Shown in pieces: positions 1 to 10,774 of a stretch of DNA of 64,000 nt (positions are counted from its first letter, which is position 1; each line of letters begins with the position of its first letter). The notes beneath the pieces are model-generated. The model was not told the origin of the DNA. It did no database searches and saw only the letters and a program-made list of their open reading frames with translations. The stretch comes from Acanthacorydalis orientalis (taxonomy: Eukaryota > Arthropoda > Insecta > Megaloptera > Corydalidae): contig CM068323.1 in NCBI GenBank assembly GCA_034766995.1, positions 1,809,588 to 1,873,587 of the forward strand. Direction: 5' to 3'. The position numbers were made by a program, and so were the translations under genes.

Positions 1-54
1 CATAAAATTGTTGTTATAATATGTTTGTTTTAAAACAATATAATTTATAAAATA

Positions 55-596
55 TCAGGTTGGTAGCAAAATAATTGCGGTTTTTGTTTTCTGAATTCTA
101 ACGTCAATTTTTTTCGATAAAATTGTTCATGTTATATCATTTTAAAGTGTATTTTTCGGTTCGTATTTTGGTAACATTGACTTTAGTTTCATTATTAGTT
201 TTGCTTCAAACTAGCCTATTGAATTACAGATGAAAAAAAAAGAAAATAAGAGCAAATATTTTATATGAATTAAAAACGGGCTGTGAAACAGCATAAATTG
301 CTCGTAAACCGAACGATGCTTTTCGTGCGAGTCCTGTTAAAAAACGTGCTGTGTAATGGTGGTTCCAGAATTTTCGTGCTGGGAACGACAGCCTTGAAGA
401 TAAAGAAGGTCGCCGGCGTCCTTCTTCAGTTCATAACGAACAACTAAACCCGTTAATTGAATCATAACGATGCTCAACAATTCGACAGCTTGCACAGAAC
501 TTAGGCGTCAGTCATCCAACAGTTCTAGACCACTTAAATTAAAAATGTATACGAATTTGAATGTCGTAAACCGCAATTATTTTCTTACCAACCTAA
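55..596 (+). mobile_element. Internally deleted mariner element with TIRs
   Basis: Both ends carry matching terminal inverted repeats of about 30 bp with the core GGTTGGTA..AAAATAATTGCGG. They are flanked by the TA dinucleotides at 53-54 and 597-598, the target duplication expected of Tc1/mariner elements. The element is only 542 bp, so most of the usual ~1.3 kb is gone. From about 300 to 541 the plus strand reads as part of a mariner transposase N-terminal helix-turn-helix region: a WWFQNFRAGN motif, then SLEDKEGRRRPSS, then LAQNLGVSHPTV. It has in-frame stops near 354 and 459. The catalytic domain is absent, so this is a non-autonomous relic. A related scrap lies at 60,390-60,531. Confidence 0.85.
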
Positions 597-598
597 TA

Positions 599-1069
599 TA
601 AATCAAGACGGTTGAAGTGTCATTAAAAATGCTTTAAGCTACTTGTTAAAAATATATAATAGCACAAACAGCGATGATCTAAATGTATTTATATTAAGAA
701 AATCGCGTTTATAAATGCTAAAAAAATACTTTAACTCGTTCTTAGATTTTGTGTGCGAACGAATCTATTTCTAAATAGCAGACATAATCTGAATAACGAC
801 CGACATACAAGTCATCCGAGTACCAATTTTATAATGAATAAAGTCAAGAAAATACTTGAAATCTAATCATTTTGTTTTTATAAAGTTTATTGAAGATTGA
901 ATATTAAATATAATATATTACGTTATACATTAAATCGTTTTCGAACAAAAAAGGCCTTATTCACTCTTAATTAACTGAACCATAATCAAAAATGAGAAAA
1001 AAATGTATACTGAAGAATATGTTTCGACAAAAAATAAGTATTAAACGTTTTTTTTATCATTAGCATTTA
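599..1069. other. AT-rich stretch, no feature recognised
   Basis: I see only AT-rich sequence with frequent stops on both strands. There is no TIR, conserved motif or tandem structure between the mariner relic and the start of repeat R. Confidence 0.6.
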
Positions 1070-1481
1070 TTTATTTATGTGAGTGTTGAATATTTTTTAA
1101 AAATAAATAGTGACATAGATAACCTGTCTTTTTTGAATTGTCGAATTGTGAACAGCATCATACAACGGTGTGATTGCAAAAAAGTTTAAATAATTTAAAA
1201 TATATTCATTTCCACTCAAAAATGTTTAATCTTAACACAGTTCTAAAATAGTTTTAAAGTGGTTAATAGTATTAAATTTTGCGTGGAATTCATTACTTTA
1301 GAATTTTTATCAAGTTTTGTTAAAATTACACATACCAGCGCTAATATTCAAATTTCAAATATTCAAACTTCCCGCACAAATATCGCGCGGACGGTAACGT
1401 CTGGCGCTGTCCGGCGGAGTTAACACAGCGCACGCACCAGTCTATCTTTTTCGTGCCGTCGATTTTTATCCGTACCTTGTT
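1070..1481 (-). repeat. Dispersed repeat R, copy A (first part)
   Basis: This is an unclassified interspersed repeat. Read as reverse complement it matches 17,916-18,472 and 61,909-62,471. Shared words include GCATCATACAA, AATATTAGCGCT-type and CTGTCCG.GCGATATTTGTG-type segments. It also matches 5,776-6,060 in the same orientation. The copy is interrupted at 1,482 by the hAT element and resumes at 3,156. No transposase or RT motif is visible, so it could be a non-autonomous DNA element or part of a larger unknown one. Confidence 0.7.
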
Positions 1482-1489
1482 ATCTAGAG

Positions 1490-3147
1490 CAGGGGCTATC
1501 TAGAGCATTCTCAACCGGGGTCCGTGTGGTCCGCTTCGGGCCACAGAATATTTCAAGGAAGCCACAGGCCAGAAATTAGCTTTTGGCGAGCCAAAGTAAA
1601 CTCTAGATGGGCCACAGGCAGAATAAAATATCAAAATAGTATGAAAACGATTTACATCCAATAACGGAATCATTGCAGAAATACGAATTCATAAAAATTG
1701 TATTTAAATAAAACGCAATAGATAATTTGATAGGGAATTGTTCGATGGAAATTTTGAAATTTGACAGAAAACTTAAGAGCGACACTGAAGGTAAAACGGT
1801 TTATCAAGAAGTCGAGAATATTTTTTATAGAACGAGATATTATCTCACTTTAAAATATACTAGCTTGTGCAACCGACGACTCCCATTCAATGGTTGGGAG
1901 ATATCGAAGAATTATAGCTCATTTAAAAAATGGTGTGCCGAAAATTTTTGGCAGATACTGCGTAATCTATTGTCAACATTTCGTTGCGAAAAAATTAGGA
2001 CGTCTGCATGACAATCTGAATTTTGTAATAAGAACAGCTAACTTCGTCAAATCAAATGTACTTCGAGATCGACTTTTCCGACAACTCTGTGAAAGCAACG
2101 AAGAAGATTTTGAAAGTCTACTGTTACACGCAGAGGTTCGTTGCTTATCAGGGGGTTACTGTCTTCTTCGTGTCGTTGCACCTCGGGACAGAATTGTATC
2201 ATTGACGAGCGACAAACAGTTTGGTGAAGAGACAGCTGGTGTTGAGTGTGATATGTTTTATTACCTGTCGGATATTTTTGAAAAACTTAATTTATTAAAC
2301 GAGCAAATTTCAAGGGAAAAATTGTTATCCCGTGACGTGTAAAGGAGCCATTGTCACTTGTTTCGGAGAGCTCGATCTTAACAAGATTAATATTGGACGT
2401 CGTGGGTTAACGCAATTTCCATCACTGGCCACTATTGACAATCGAACTAAAAGACGGTGATCTTTTTCTATATAAATGAACATTTGAAACAGCACCATGT
2501 GGATATGCAAGTTCGATTCGATGATATGATATAGATACAAATTGATCGGGTGCCGGATCCTCGTGGTGTGAAAAAATTAAACTACAAGAGAGTCTTGACG
2601 GGATGCGAGAGCTCGAATTAGTTCTAAACGAAACGAAGAAATTTTTTGTTCAAGTAGTGAAATGGCGAGTACATTTCTACACTTGAGTGGGAGAGAGAAG
2701 ATTTAAATTTAATTGCATTTCCCACTTCTTATCTTGAATCTGGATTCAGTCGAGTTACTCATCTGTACTCGAAAGCTCGTAACCGTCTTGGTGTCTTGAA
2801 TAGAGGCGATCTTCGTTTGTCGCCGACATCATTGTAACCGGACATTAATGAACTCGATAGTTTGGATCAGTCACAAGGACCGCAACAATTAATGTAAATG
2901 TCAATTCATTGCTTATTTTGTTTTTTTAAAAAAACGAATATTTACGTACGTATGTAGTTCGCAAGAGACACGTTATAATTACTTTATTGAGAATCAATTT
3001 TTTTAATTGTAAATAAACCGTTCAATGTTCGATGTTCAATTTTTCATTTCTTTTTCCCGCGAGCGACTTTTATGCGAAGGGAGGAGGGTACGGAAAAACA
3101 TAAAACTTAAAATGGATCCACGGGATAAAAAACGTTGAGAAACACTG
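1490..3147 (+). mobile_element. hAT transposon with 8-bp target duplication
   Basis: The element begins CAGGGG and ends AACACTG, fitting the CAG...CTG termini of hAT elements. It is bracketed by a perfect 8-bp target duplication, ATCTAGAG, at 1,482-1,489 and 3,148-3,155. The terminal regions are inverted relatives of each other: a TTCTCAACC-type word near the left end and GTTGAGAAACACTG at the right. Joining the sequence across the insertion restores repeat R, as seen in the uninterrupted copies near 6,005 and 17,925. The 1,658-bp element encodes a broken transposase of the ZBED/SCAND3-like group. Confidence 0.92.
1741..2837 (+). pseudogene. hAT transposase, ZBED/SCAND3-like, broken
   Basis: Several disjoint frames together resemble a hAT transposase. 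At 1,890-2,342 the plus strand reads HFVAKKL, then VKSNVLRDRLFRQLCE, then LLLHAEVRCLSGG. These correspond to the family's conserved 'IKS..L..RLF..LC' and 'LLLHTEVRWLSRG' blocks. At about 2,706-2,837 a second frame reads FPTSYLESGFSRV followed by RNRLGVLNRGDLRLSPTSL. That is the C-terminal hAT dimerisation region, where the family has FPTTYLCESGFS. Stops and frameshifts separate the blocks, and the BED zinc finger and much of the RNase-H-like core are missing or unrecognisable. No functional protein is expected. Confidence 0.85.
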
Positions 3148-3155
3148 ATCTAGAG

Positions 3156-4007
3156 AATCTTTATCTATGACACACGCAGTAGGCTCGAATTTTATAGCGT
3201 TCTCGTGCGGATTATCGATGAGTGGTCGGGGGATATTCCGCGCCCCCCTCCGATCGTGTGGCCGTAATTCAAAGTACAACCAAGAGCGACTCTAGGAGTG
3301 GCCACGACAGCACCGCGTTACTGGCTTGGATTGTATTCGTAAAGTAATCGATTAAAAATGTTTAATGAATGATAAATGATATTTTTCGATTATTGGTTAT
3401 GAGCACTACGACGACGGTGACGCGCTGGCCTTCAAAGCGCTAATGTAAAATTTTCCTCTATCTTATCGTTCTATGAACGATAGCATCGTCCTTGAAATAA
3501 TAATAAATTGAACATTTTCGATTAAAAAATATTTATGGTACGTGGAGCAAGAGAAAAATATCATTTTTAAAACAATGTGATTACCGTTTATGAAAAAGGT
3601 ACATTTGGCATCGAATTCAAATAATCTCGATGTGCCTTACCTGGTGATAATTAGTCAGTTTATTGGTTTTCTGCAGAGAATTCCGGCAAATTAATGAACG
3701 GTTGTCTTGAACACACACACACAAATCTGTTTCTAATTAACACGTACACTGCTCGATGTTTATTTAAAATATATCTCGACACTGAATTTATTGTACAACA
3801 AATTCACGATTTCAAATTTAAAAAAATAATAGTTTGGAATTTTATTCACTGAACCCGTTCTACCAACACGCTCTTTGTAAGTCTAACGATTGAATTGAAA
3901 TAAAAATTACATTTCACATGTTTGATATCTAATCATTTTACAAATATTCTGCGATAAATATACATCACGCTATACGAATAATATGTTCTTAATACACACA
4001 TACGTAC

Positions 4008-4008
<1 letters not shown>
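3156..4008 (-). repeat. Dispersed repeat R, copy A (second part)
   Basis: This continues copy A beyond the hAT insertion and aligns collinearly with 6,010-6,845. Shared words include TTCTCGTG.GAATTATCGAT-type, ACTGGCTTGGATTGT-type, CCTTCAAAGCGCTAA, TTACCTGGTGATAAT, TAACACGTACACTGCTCGA and GATATCTAATCATTTTAC. Both copies end in a short ACACAC run followed by a (TA)n tract. I see no coding potential. Confidence 0.75.
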
Positions 4009-4079
<71 letters not shown>

Positions 4080-4104
4080 GTATATATATATATATATATA
4101 TATA
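4009..4104. repeat. (TA)n microsatellite
   Basis: A nearly pure TA tract with occasional TTTA and TGTA interruptions. It ends exactly where the Tc1-like element begins, so the element probably inserted into it. Confidence 0.95.
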
Positions 4105-5562
4105 CACTGGTTAGCAACAGCAAAGTATTCAAACAGTTAGTAGTTTTAAACAAATTGCTAATTTTCTATTGTTTGTAATTAAAGGAAGTTGTTTTAGATT
4201 TTTCCCTTTTTGGTCTTCCTTAGGCCTATAATGTTTCACTTGTAATTACAAATTTAATTTTCATTTATACACCTTTCAAGTGAACTAAAAAATATGAAAG
4301 TATTCGAAGAAATTCGCAGAATTTGTGATTTGCTATTTATTGAAACAATACTGAATAGATGCATCTTTGTTCCTCGTGCGTTAATGTCGAGAAAAGAAAG
4401 CCGTGTGTGTGTGAAATTAATCTAATATTATACGCTATGCGTGTACGAAAATATATTTAGAAACTTGTATGAAGTACGAAAATTAATTATAAGACATCAC
4501 GAAGAACATAAAACACTCGGTGCAATTGAGAAAATTGTGGGAAGAAGTCGTAATACTGTTTATAGTATAACTGAGCGTTACAAGACCGGGGAAAAACTAG
4601 AGAAGAATATTCCTAACGGTCGATCAAGGAAATAGCACCGGAACGAGAAACAAGAAAATTGTATTAAGTGAAGCAGACGTGAAGAAACGTCCACAGTTTG
4701 TAAATGAGTACTAAGGTGTGGTTCCGAATATTACGGATACCGTAATTTTCTCTGAAGAGAGCGAGTTCAACATTTTTGGATCGAATGGTCGTATTCCAGT
4801 ATGGGGAAAACCTGGGAAAGAATCAAATCGTGAAAATCTACAAAGAACTGTAAAATTCGGTGTCGGAGGCGTAATGTGGTGTGGGGCTGCAAACCGGCCG
4901 GAGATGCAAGTAACTGTCTAATAATTGATGAGATAGAGGATTCGATTACTGTATTTAAACATGTTAAAAAATAATTTCAAAGAAAGCGCAATAAATATGG
5001 GAATAGATCAGAGTTTTTATTTCCTAAAAGACAACGATCCGCAGCACACCGCTTCAGTGTGCACCGGTGGATCATTTATGATCGTCCACATGTAATGAAA
5101 ACTCATCCTAAATCGCCAGACATGAACGGAATAGAAAATGATTGAGCCTTTACGGAACAGCGTATCAGAAAACATACATTTTCGATGAAGAACAGCTAAA
5201 AAGGATACTTTTAGCCGATCGAATAAATTTTTTTATTGAACAAACAAGAAATGTATTTAAATCTATGTCGAAACGACTTCTAGCTGCAATTAGTGGCAAT
5301 GGAAACTCTACAAAATATTAATTTTCAAAATTAAATTACATTTTGATAGTTTTTCATCAATTGTCTGAATACTTTTGCGTTGCATATTTTATGGTACGTT
5401 TGAAAAATGTTTTAATGAAAATTAAATTGGTAATTATAAGTGGAACTTAATAGGTTTAAGTAAAAGAAACAGTGAATATTCTAAAACAACGGCTATACTT
5501 TAAGGGGGAAATCAGCATTTTATTAAAAATTAACAATTATTTGAATATTTTTGCTGATATAA
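4105..5562 (+). mobile_element. Tc1-like element with IR/DR ends
   Basis: The two ends are long inverted repeats of about 170 bp; the left 4,105-4,275 matches the reverse complement of roughly 5,418-5,560. Each carries two copies of a short direct repeat. On the left, AAAGTATTCAAA starts at 4,122 and AAAGTATTCGAA at 4,297. On the right, CTGAATACTTTTGC starts at 5,365 and TTGAATATTTTTGC near 5,541. Spacing is about 175 bp on both sides. This outer/inner arrangement is the IR/DR organisation known from Tc1-type elements such as Sleeping Beauty. Both ends abut (TA)n tracts. The internal transposase is broken. Confidence 0.85.
4441..5320 (+). pseudogene. Tc1-type transposase, broken
   Basis: At 4,441-4,635 one frame reads IEKIVGRSRNTVYSITERYKTG, resembling the Tc1 N-terminal helix-turn-helix, then GRSRK before a stop. 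At 4,718-4,921 another frame reads VIFSEESEFNIFGSNGRIPVWGKP and later FGVGGVMWCGAA. These match the Tc1 blocks around the first catalytic Asp (normally FSDESKFN; here Glu-Glu-Ser) and the GGGSVMVWG motif. Further scraps to about 5,320, such as SPDMNGIEND, match the SPDLNPIEN block carrying the DD34E glutamate. At least four stops or frameshifts break the gene. Confidence 0.85.
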
Positions 5563-5567
5563 TTATA

Positions 5568-5610
<43 letters not shown>

Positions 5611-5775
5611 TTATGTATATATATATATATATATATATTTATATACATATATATTTATATATATATATATATATACATTTATGTATATATATATATATAT
5701 ATATATTTATATACATATATATTTATATATATATATATATATATATATACTTACATACATACATATGCATACATT
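5563..5775. repeat. (TA)n tract with internal ~68-bp duplication
   Basis: This compound TA microsatellite contains two copies, about 68 bp apart, of a pattern with ACATTTATGTAT near 5,607 and 5,675. Each is followed by ATTTATATACATATATATTTA. It lies between the right end of the Tc1-like element and repeat R copy B. Long YIYIYI reading frames here are artefacts of the repeat. Confidence 0.9.
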
Positions 5776-6845
5776 TCGTATTTTACGTGGCTTTCATTAC
5801 TTTGGAATTATTATAAAACTGTGTTAAAATTGAACATTTTATGAATGGCAATTTATACTAGCCCCAATATTCAAATTTCAAATATTCAAACCTCCCGCGC
5901 AAATATCGCGCAGACAGTGCCATCTGTGCCCGCCCCGCGTATGTGACTCCACGCCCCAACCTTGAAATCGTTTTCATGCAGCGGATTTTTACCTGCACTT
6001 GCTTAACTACAGTGTCTTTATCTTTGATTTATGCAGCTGGAATTTTCTAGAGTTCTCGTGTGAATTATCGATAGGTAGTCGAGCGATTTACCATTTCCCC
6101 CTCCCCGCCCTCAACGAGGTCATATTTCGTATTTCAACGTGGCGGAGCACTAGAGTGGTGGCGAGAGCACCATTTTTACCGGCTTGGATTGTCGTCGCAA
6201 AGGAATTATTTAGATCTAAAATGTTCAATGAATGATTAATGGTATTTGCCTGTTGTCACTTATGCGCACCTCGGCGGTGACGCCCTTGCCTTCAAAGCGC
6301 TAACGTATATGTTTTTCTCGTACTTACCGCTCTGAGAAAGATGGCTGCGTTATTGCAATAATAATTGATTTTTGAACATGACTGATTAGAAAAATAATTT
6401 TGTAGTACGTGGCGTGAGTGAAAAATTCATTTCTAAGAGAATGTGTTGAACGTTTATTACAAATGCACTTTGGATCGAATTCAGATAGTCTCGACATAAC
6501 TTACCTGGTGATAATCAGTCGGTTTATTGATTTTCTGCAGTCAATCCCGGTAAATTGAAGAGCGATTGTCTCGTAGATACACGAATCGGTTTCCAATTAA
6601 CACGTACACTGCTCGATGTTTATTCGAAATATATTTTGACACTGAACTTACTGCATAACTTTTTAACGTAAGCAGAGTTTCACAAATAACTAACAGCTTG
6701 CGATTTTATTAACTCGAGCGTTTTTACTAACAGTTGAAAGTCAAACGATTGAATTGAATTAAGTATTGAATTTCATACGTTCGATATCTAATCATTTTAC
6801 AAATAATCTGCGATAGAGGTACATCACGCCATACGAATGTTTTTA
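5776..6845 (-). repeat. Dispersed repeat R, copy B (uninterrupted)
   Basis: This is a collinear, diverged copy of 1,270-1,481 plus 3,156-4,008 without the hAT insertion, so it shows what the repeat looked like before that insertion. The part from 5,794 to 6,060 also matches, inverted, the copies at 17,916 and 61,909. It ends in ACACACAC followed by (TA)n. No coding motif is recognised; a small open frame at 5,999-6,235 has no family resemblance. Confidence 0.75.
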
Positions 6846-6847
6846 AT

Positions 6848-6921
<74 letters not shown>

Positions 6922-6934
6922 TTGTGTATATGTA

Positions 6935-7006
<72 letters not shown>
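6846..7006. repeat. (AC)n/(TA)n microsatellite
   Basis: An ACACACACAC run followed by about 150 bp of TA with TGTA interruptions. Confidence 0.95.
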
Positions 7007-7009
<3 letters not shown>

Positions 7010-7060
7010 TCAGAACATAGTGTGTTCAACGGAGATAACTAATAATAAATCTATTCAATA

Positions 7061-7753
7061 CGAGGGTCGTTTGATAAGTTTAGTAGAAAAAACAAGTTGA
7101 ACATCGTTTTTTGAATAAAATCGATTTCATTTCTCAACAATGTTTCCATTGCCGGCTATACACTTCGTCCAGCGAGTCTGCAAAACACGGATTGACGGCG
7201 GCGACGACGTCCTCATTCGACAAGAATTTCTTCCCATCGAGGAATATTTTCATGTTTGGGAAGAGGATGAATTCGCACGCGGTCAAGTGGATGAAGAATA
7301 AATTCGAAGTCTAATTCGTGCGATTTTAGCACTGCGACGGCACGTTGTCCTGCTGAAAGGGCGCTTTTTTGTTTCATCACTTCTTTCAAACGGTCTGCAA
7401 AATAGGCTCCTGTTATCATTGTCGCTTTCATTAAGTAGTCGGTCGGAGAACGATTCCTCGGGAATCGCAAAAAACAGTGGCCATCACCATCCCAAGCGAC
7501 AAAACGGTGATCGGCTTCTTCGGTACACTTTCACCAGTCGTCGTTCACTGCTTTGACTGCCATTTTCTCAATTTTTCCGGCAAGTGCTATAATGTTCGAT
7601 TCAAACATCTGTAGAGCGTGACAACGCGGCGTCGCTTCTGACCGAAATTTCGCCCATTTTAGTTTTGAAAGTGACACTTGGTAGCCGAGACGTTACCAAA
7701 TGAATGGTGGCGCCATATCATATTAATTTACCAAACTTATCAAACGGCCCACG
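7061..7753 (-). mobile_element. Degenerate mariner element, minus orientation
   Basis: The ends carry ~25-bp inverted repeats with the core CGTTTGATAAGTTT. The left starts CGAGGGTCG at 7,061 and the right, read inward, starts CGTGGGCCG at 7,753. TA lies at 7,059-7,060 and 7,754-7,755. At 693 bp the element is roughly half the family's usual length, so internal deletions are likely. The right end abuts a (TA)n tract. Confidence 0.85.
7213..7690 (-). pseudogene. Mariner transposase fragment
   Basis: On the minus strand, 7,470-7,213 reads TDYLMKATMITGAYFADRL followed by KEVMKQK. This corresponds to the mariner block 'DYL..G.TITGAYYA..L..L', just before the second catalytic Asp. Downstream, KSHELDFEFILHPLD resembles the family's 'GFE.L.HPPYSPDLAP' block, but the DNAPAH motif between them has been deleted or scrambled. 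From 7,690 to 7,480 there are further scraps in other frames. The fragment is non-functional. Confidence 0.75.
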
Positions 7754-7774
7754 TATATGTATATATATACATAT

Positions 7775-7831
<57 letters not shown>
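7754..7831. repeat. (TA)n microsatellite
   Basis: A TA tract with TACA/TGTA interruptions at its left end, immediately next to the mariner's right end. Confidence 0.95.
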
Positions 7832-7833
<2 letters not shown>

Positions 7834-8489
7834 AATTACATATATTGTACAAGACAAAGTAATACAAAAAGTTAATATAAACTACCACGATGTGCTTGAG
7901 ATACGCCGAAGAGAATCCGCTTCTTTCGATTTTAAAAAGTACAAGGTGCGCTTCACAGAAACAAAGAAATATCAAAAGGCAATGATTGAATGCGTTTTCA
8001 TCCTGACATAATATTGCTGACATATTCTTGTCGGGTACATTGGGCCACTTGATTTTCTAGGAATAACACTCGATAGACGAGCACCTACAATCTCTCTTGG
8101 AAATATTCCATCAAGCGTCTTAACAATCGCTTATTGGATATTTAATGCAGGATCAGGGATAGTGTGTCGACGATCGGTACGCCCCGTGCCGTTTGCAGTA
8201 GCCCCAAAAGGAAATAATCACGATGCTATTGTCTATTGAAAAATGTGTCTCGATATGAACGATGTCCGTTCTTTCGCGTTCGCGTCGCGTGTCGCAGCCA
8301 GTGGTGGTCGGTCGCCTATTAAAAAGAGCCTGACGGGATTCATGTCTGGATGCGTTTCGTGATATTGTACGATCGTTTCGATAGGGCAATACTGTTTGTT
8401 TCTTTCGTTCGCAGAGTTTCAAGTAACTTCATCCAATAAGTAAAAGTGTTATACGATATGAAATACATTTAAAATGTTACGTATCCACC
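7832..8489 (-). other. Unclassified; possible weak DDE-transposase trace
   Basis: There is no confident gene here. On the minus strand around 8,250-8,040, disjoint frames give WGYCKRHGAYRS and a segment containing AIVKTLDGIFP. This loosely resembles the C-terminal 'WGYLK..VY..P' region of some insect DDE transposases. No catalytic motif is visible. This is an impression only. Confidence 0.25.
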
Positions 8490-8700
8490 AGATGCTCAGA
8501 TCTCGACACAGGACCATTCGTTTAGACTCGTGAATTTTTACAGCAGTCCTGAGATACACAATCCTACGACAGACGCTCAGATCTCGACACACGATCATTT
8601 GTTTATGCTCAAGAATTTTACAGCAGTCCTAGACACGCTATCATACAACACAGGCTCAAATGTCCAAACAGGAACATATGTGTAGTCTCAAGAATAAGAA
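8490..8700. repeat. ~80-bp tandem repeat, about 2.6 copies
   Basis: Successive diverged units begin near 8,495, 8,576 and 8,655. Each has a GCTCAGATCTCGACAC-type start, then a CATTTGTTTA-type word, then GAATTTTACAGCAGTCCT. The third copy is the most diverged and incomplete. Confidence 0.75.
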
Positions 8701-8756
8701 TAGAATATTGAATTTATAAAAACGTAAAGTCTATTATATCCATGGCTATGTAGTGT

Positions 8757-9245
<489 letters not shown>

Positions 9246-9246
<1 letters not shown>

Positions 9247-10177
9247 GAGGTCAGACAATTAAGTAATGCGACCGATTTTTTTTCTCGGCCTGTGGTAACA
9301 CTACGATCCTGTAACTCCGCCACCGCAATAGCAAATCCTTACTCTCTCGATTGAGACCTTGACCACCCTCGTACGGTCATTTCTTCGCCAGCTGTTTAGT
9401 GTTTTGTAACAACGCGCGAGTAGTGCATGTCACGAAAATGGAACAGAGAAATTTAGAGCAACGGTGCAAAGATTGTCTCGAGCAGGTTGAAAGTGATCTT
9501 ACTCTTCTCGATCGAGTTATTACTGGTGATGAAAGTTGGTTCTTTCAATATGACCCCGAAACTAAACGACAAACCCAACAGTGGCTGTCCCCTGGAGCAC
9601 CAAGGCCAAAGAAGGCGAGAATGAGCAAGTCCAAAGTGAAAACCATGTTGATTTGCTTCTTCGACAGCAAAGGGGTGGTTCACAAAGAGTTCGTACCACC
9701 TGGACAAACCGTAAATCAAGTATTCTGCCGCAATGTGCTCGAAAAATTACGAAAAAGGGTGCTCAGAGTGCGTCCAGAGATCGCGAAGACTTGGGTTCTG
9801 CATCACGACAATGCTCCCTGTCACAGTGGGTTCAGTGTCTCTCAGTTTTTGGCGTCTAAAGGCATCGCAACGTTACCACAACCGCCCTATTCACCGGACA
9901 TGTCACCCTGCGACTTTTTCCTATTCCCCCATATGAAAAAATTCGTCAAAGGTCGACATTTTGACTCCGTTGAAGATATCCAAGAATCTGTGACGTGGGT
10001 ACTCGGAGAGGTCCCACAAGAAGTGTTCCAGAATTGTTACGAAAACTGGAAAACTCGCTAGAATAAGTGTATAGATGCGGGAGGGGACTACTTTGAAGGG
10101 GATCGCAGCGATGTACCTTAATTTTTAAATATACTCGATTTTTGAATTTTGTCGCATTACTTAATTGTCTGACCTCG
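9246..10177 (+). mobile_element. Mariner element with perfect 27-bp TIRs
   Basis: The element starts CGAGGTCAGACAATTAAG and ends with the exact reverse complement. The TIRs agree for 27 bp and are flanked by TA at 9,244-9,245 and 10,178-10,179. (TA)n tracts lie on both sides, so insertion was into a TA microsatellite. At 932 bp it is about 350-400 bp shorter than a typical mariner. The loss maps to the region encoding the DNA-binding domain, while the catalytic domain remains open. Confidence 0.95.
9438..10061 (+). CDS. Mariner transposase lacking the DNA-binding domain
   Basis: This 207-residue open frame starts at the ATG at 9,438, which opens with MEQRNLEQR, typical of a mariner N-terminus. 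After residue 9 it passes directly into the pre-catalytic region ([11 protein letters not shown]). The catalytic triad is complete: D31 in VITGDESW, D124 in HHDNAPCH and D159 in [11 protein letters not shown], with exactly 34 residues between the last two (DD34D). The roughly 130 residues of paired helix-turn-helix DNA-binding domain are missing, and the junction is in frame. A normal mariner transposase is about 345 residues. The protein should lack sequence-specific TIR binding but could still dimerise or interfere with full-length enzyme. An upstream in-frame GTG at 9,399 is less likely as a start. Confidence 0.9.
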   Translation: MEQRNLEQRCKDCLEQVESDLTLLDRVITGDESWFFQYDPETKRQTQQWLSPGAPRPKKARMSKSKVKTMLICFFDSKGVVHKEFVPPGQTVNQVFCRNVLEKLRKRVLRVRPEIAKTWVLHHDNAPCHSGFSVSQFLASKGIATLPQPPYSPDMSPCDFFLFPHMKKFVKGRHFDSVEDIQESVTWVLGEVPQEVFQNCYENWKTR

Positions 10178-10627
<450 letters not shown>

Positions 10628-10645
10628 TGGTGACCCCGACGTGAT
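10628..10645 (+). promoter_or_regulatory. Primer-binding site
   Basis: The sequence TGGTGACCCCGACGTGAT follows the 5' LTR. It starts with the TGG complementary to a tRNA CCA end, as expected for the minus-strand primer site. I cannot name the tRNA with certainty. Confidence 0.75.
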
Positions 10646-10774
10646 CATCGCAGAACACAAAGACAGCGAACGCTCGTTTTTTTGTGTATAAAGTGTACAG
10701 TGCGACGTGACACATTCGGTGAAGTGAACGTGACCCTTCTGTGCAGGTGATAGTGAAATCAAGCAAATCGAGAA

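Noticed and set aside
7213..7314. Plus-strand frame in the mariner relic as a separate gene
   Set aside because: It is antisense to a recognisable mariner transposase segment.
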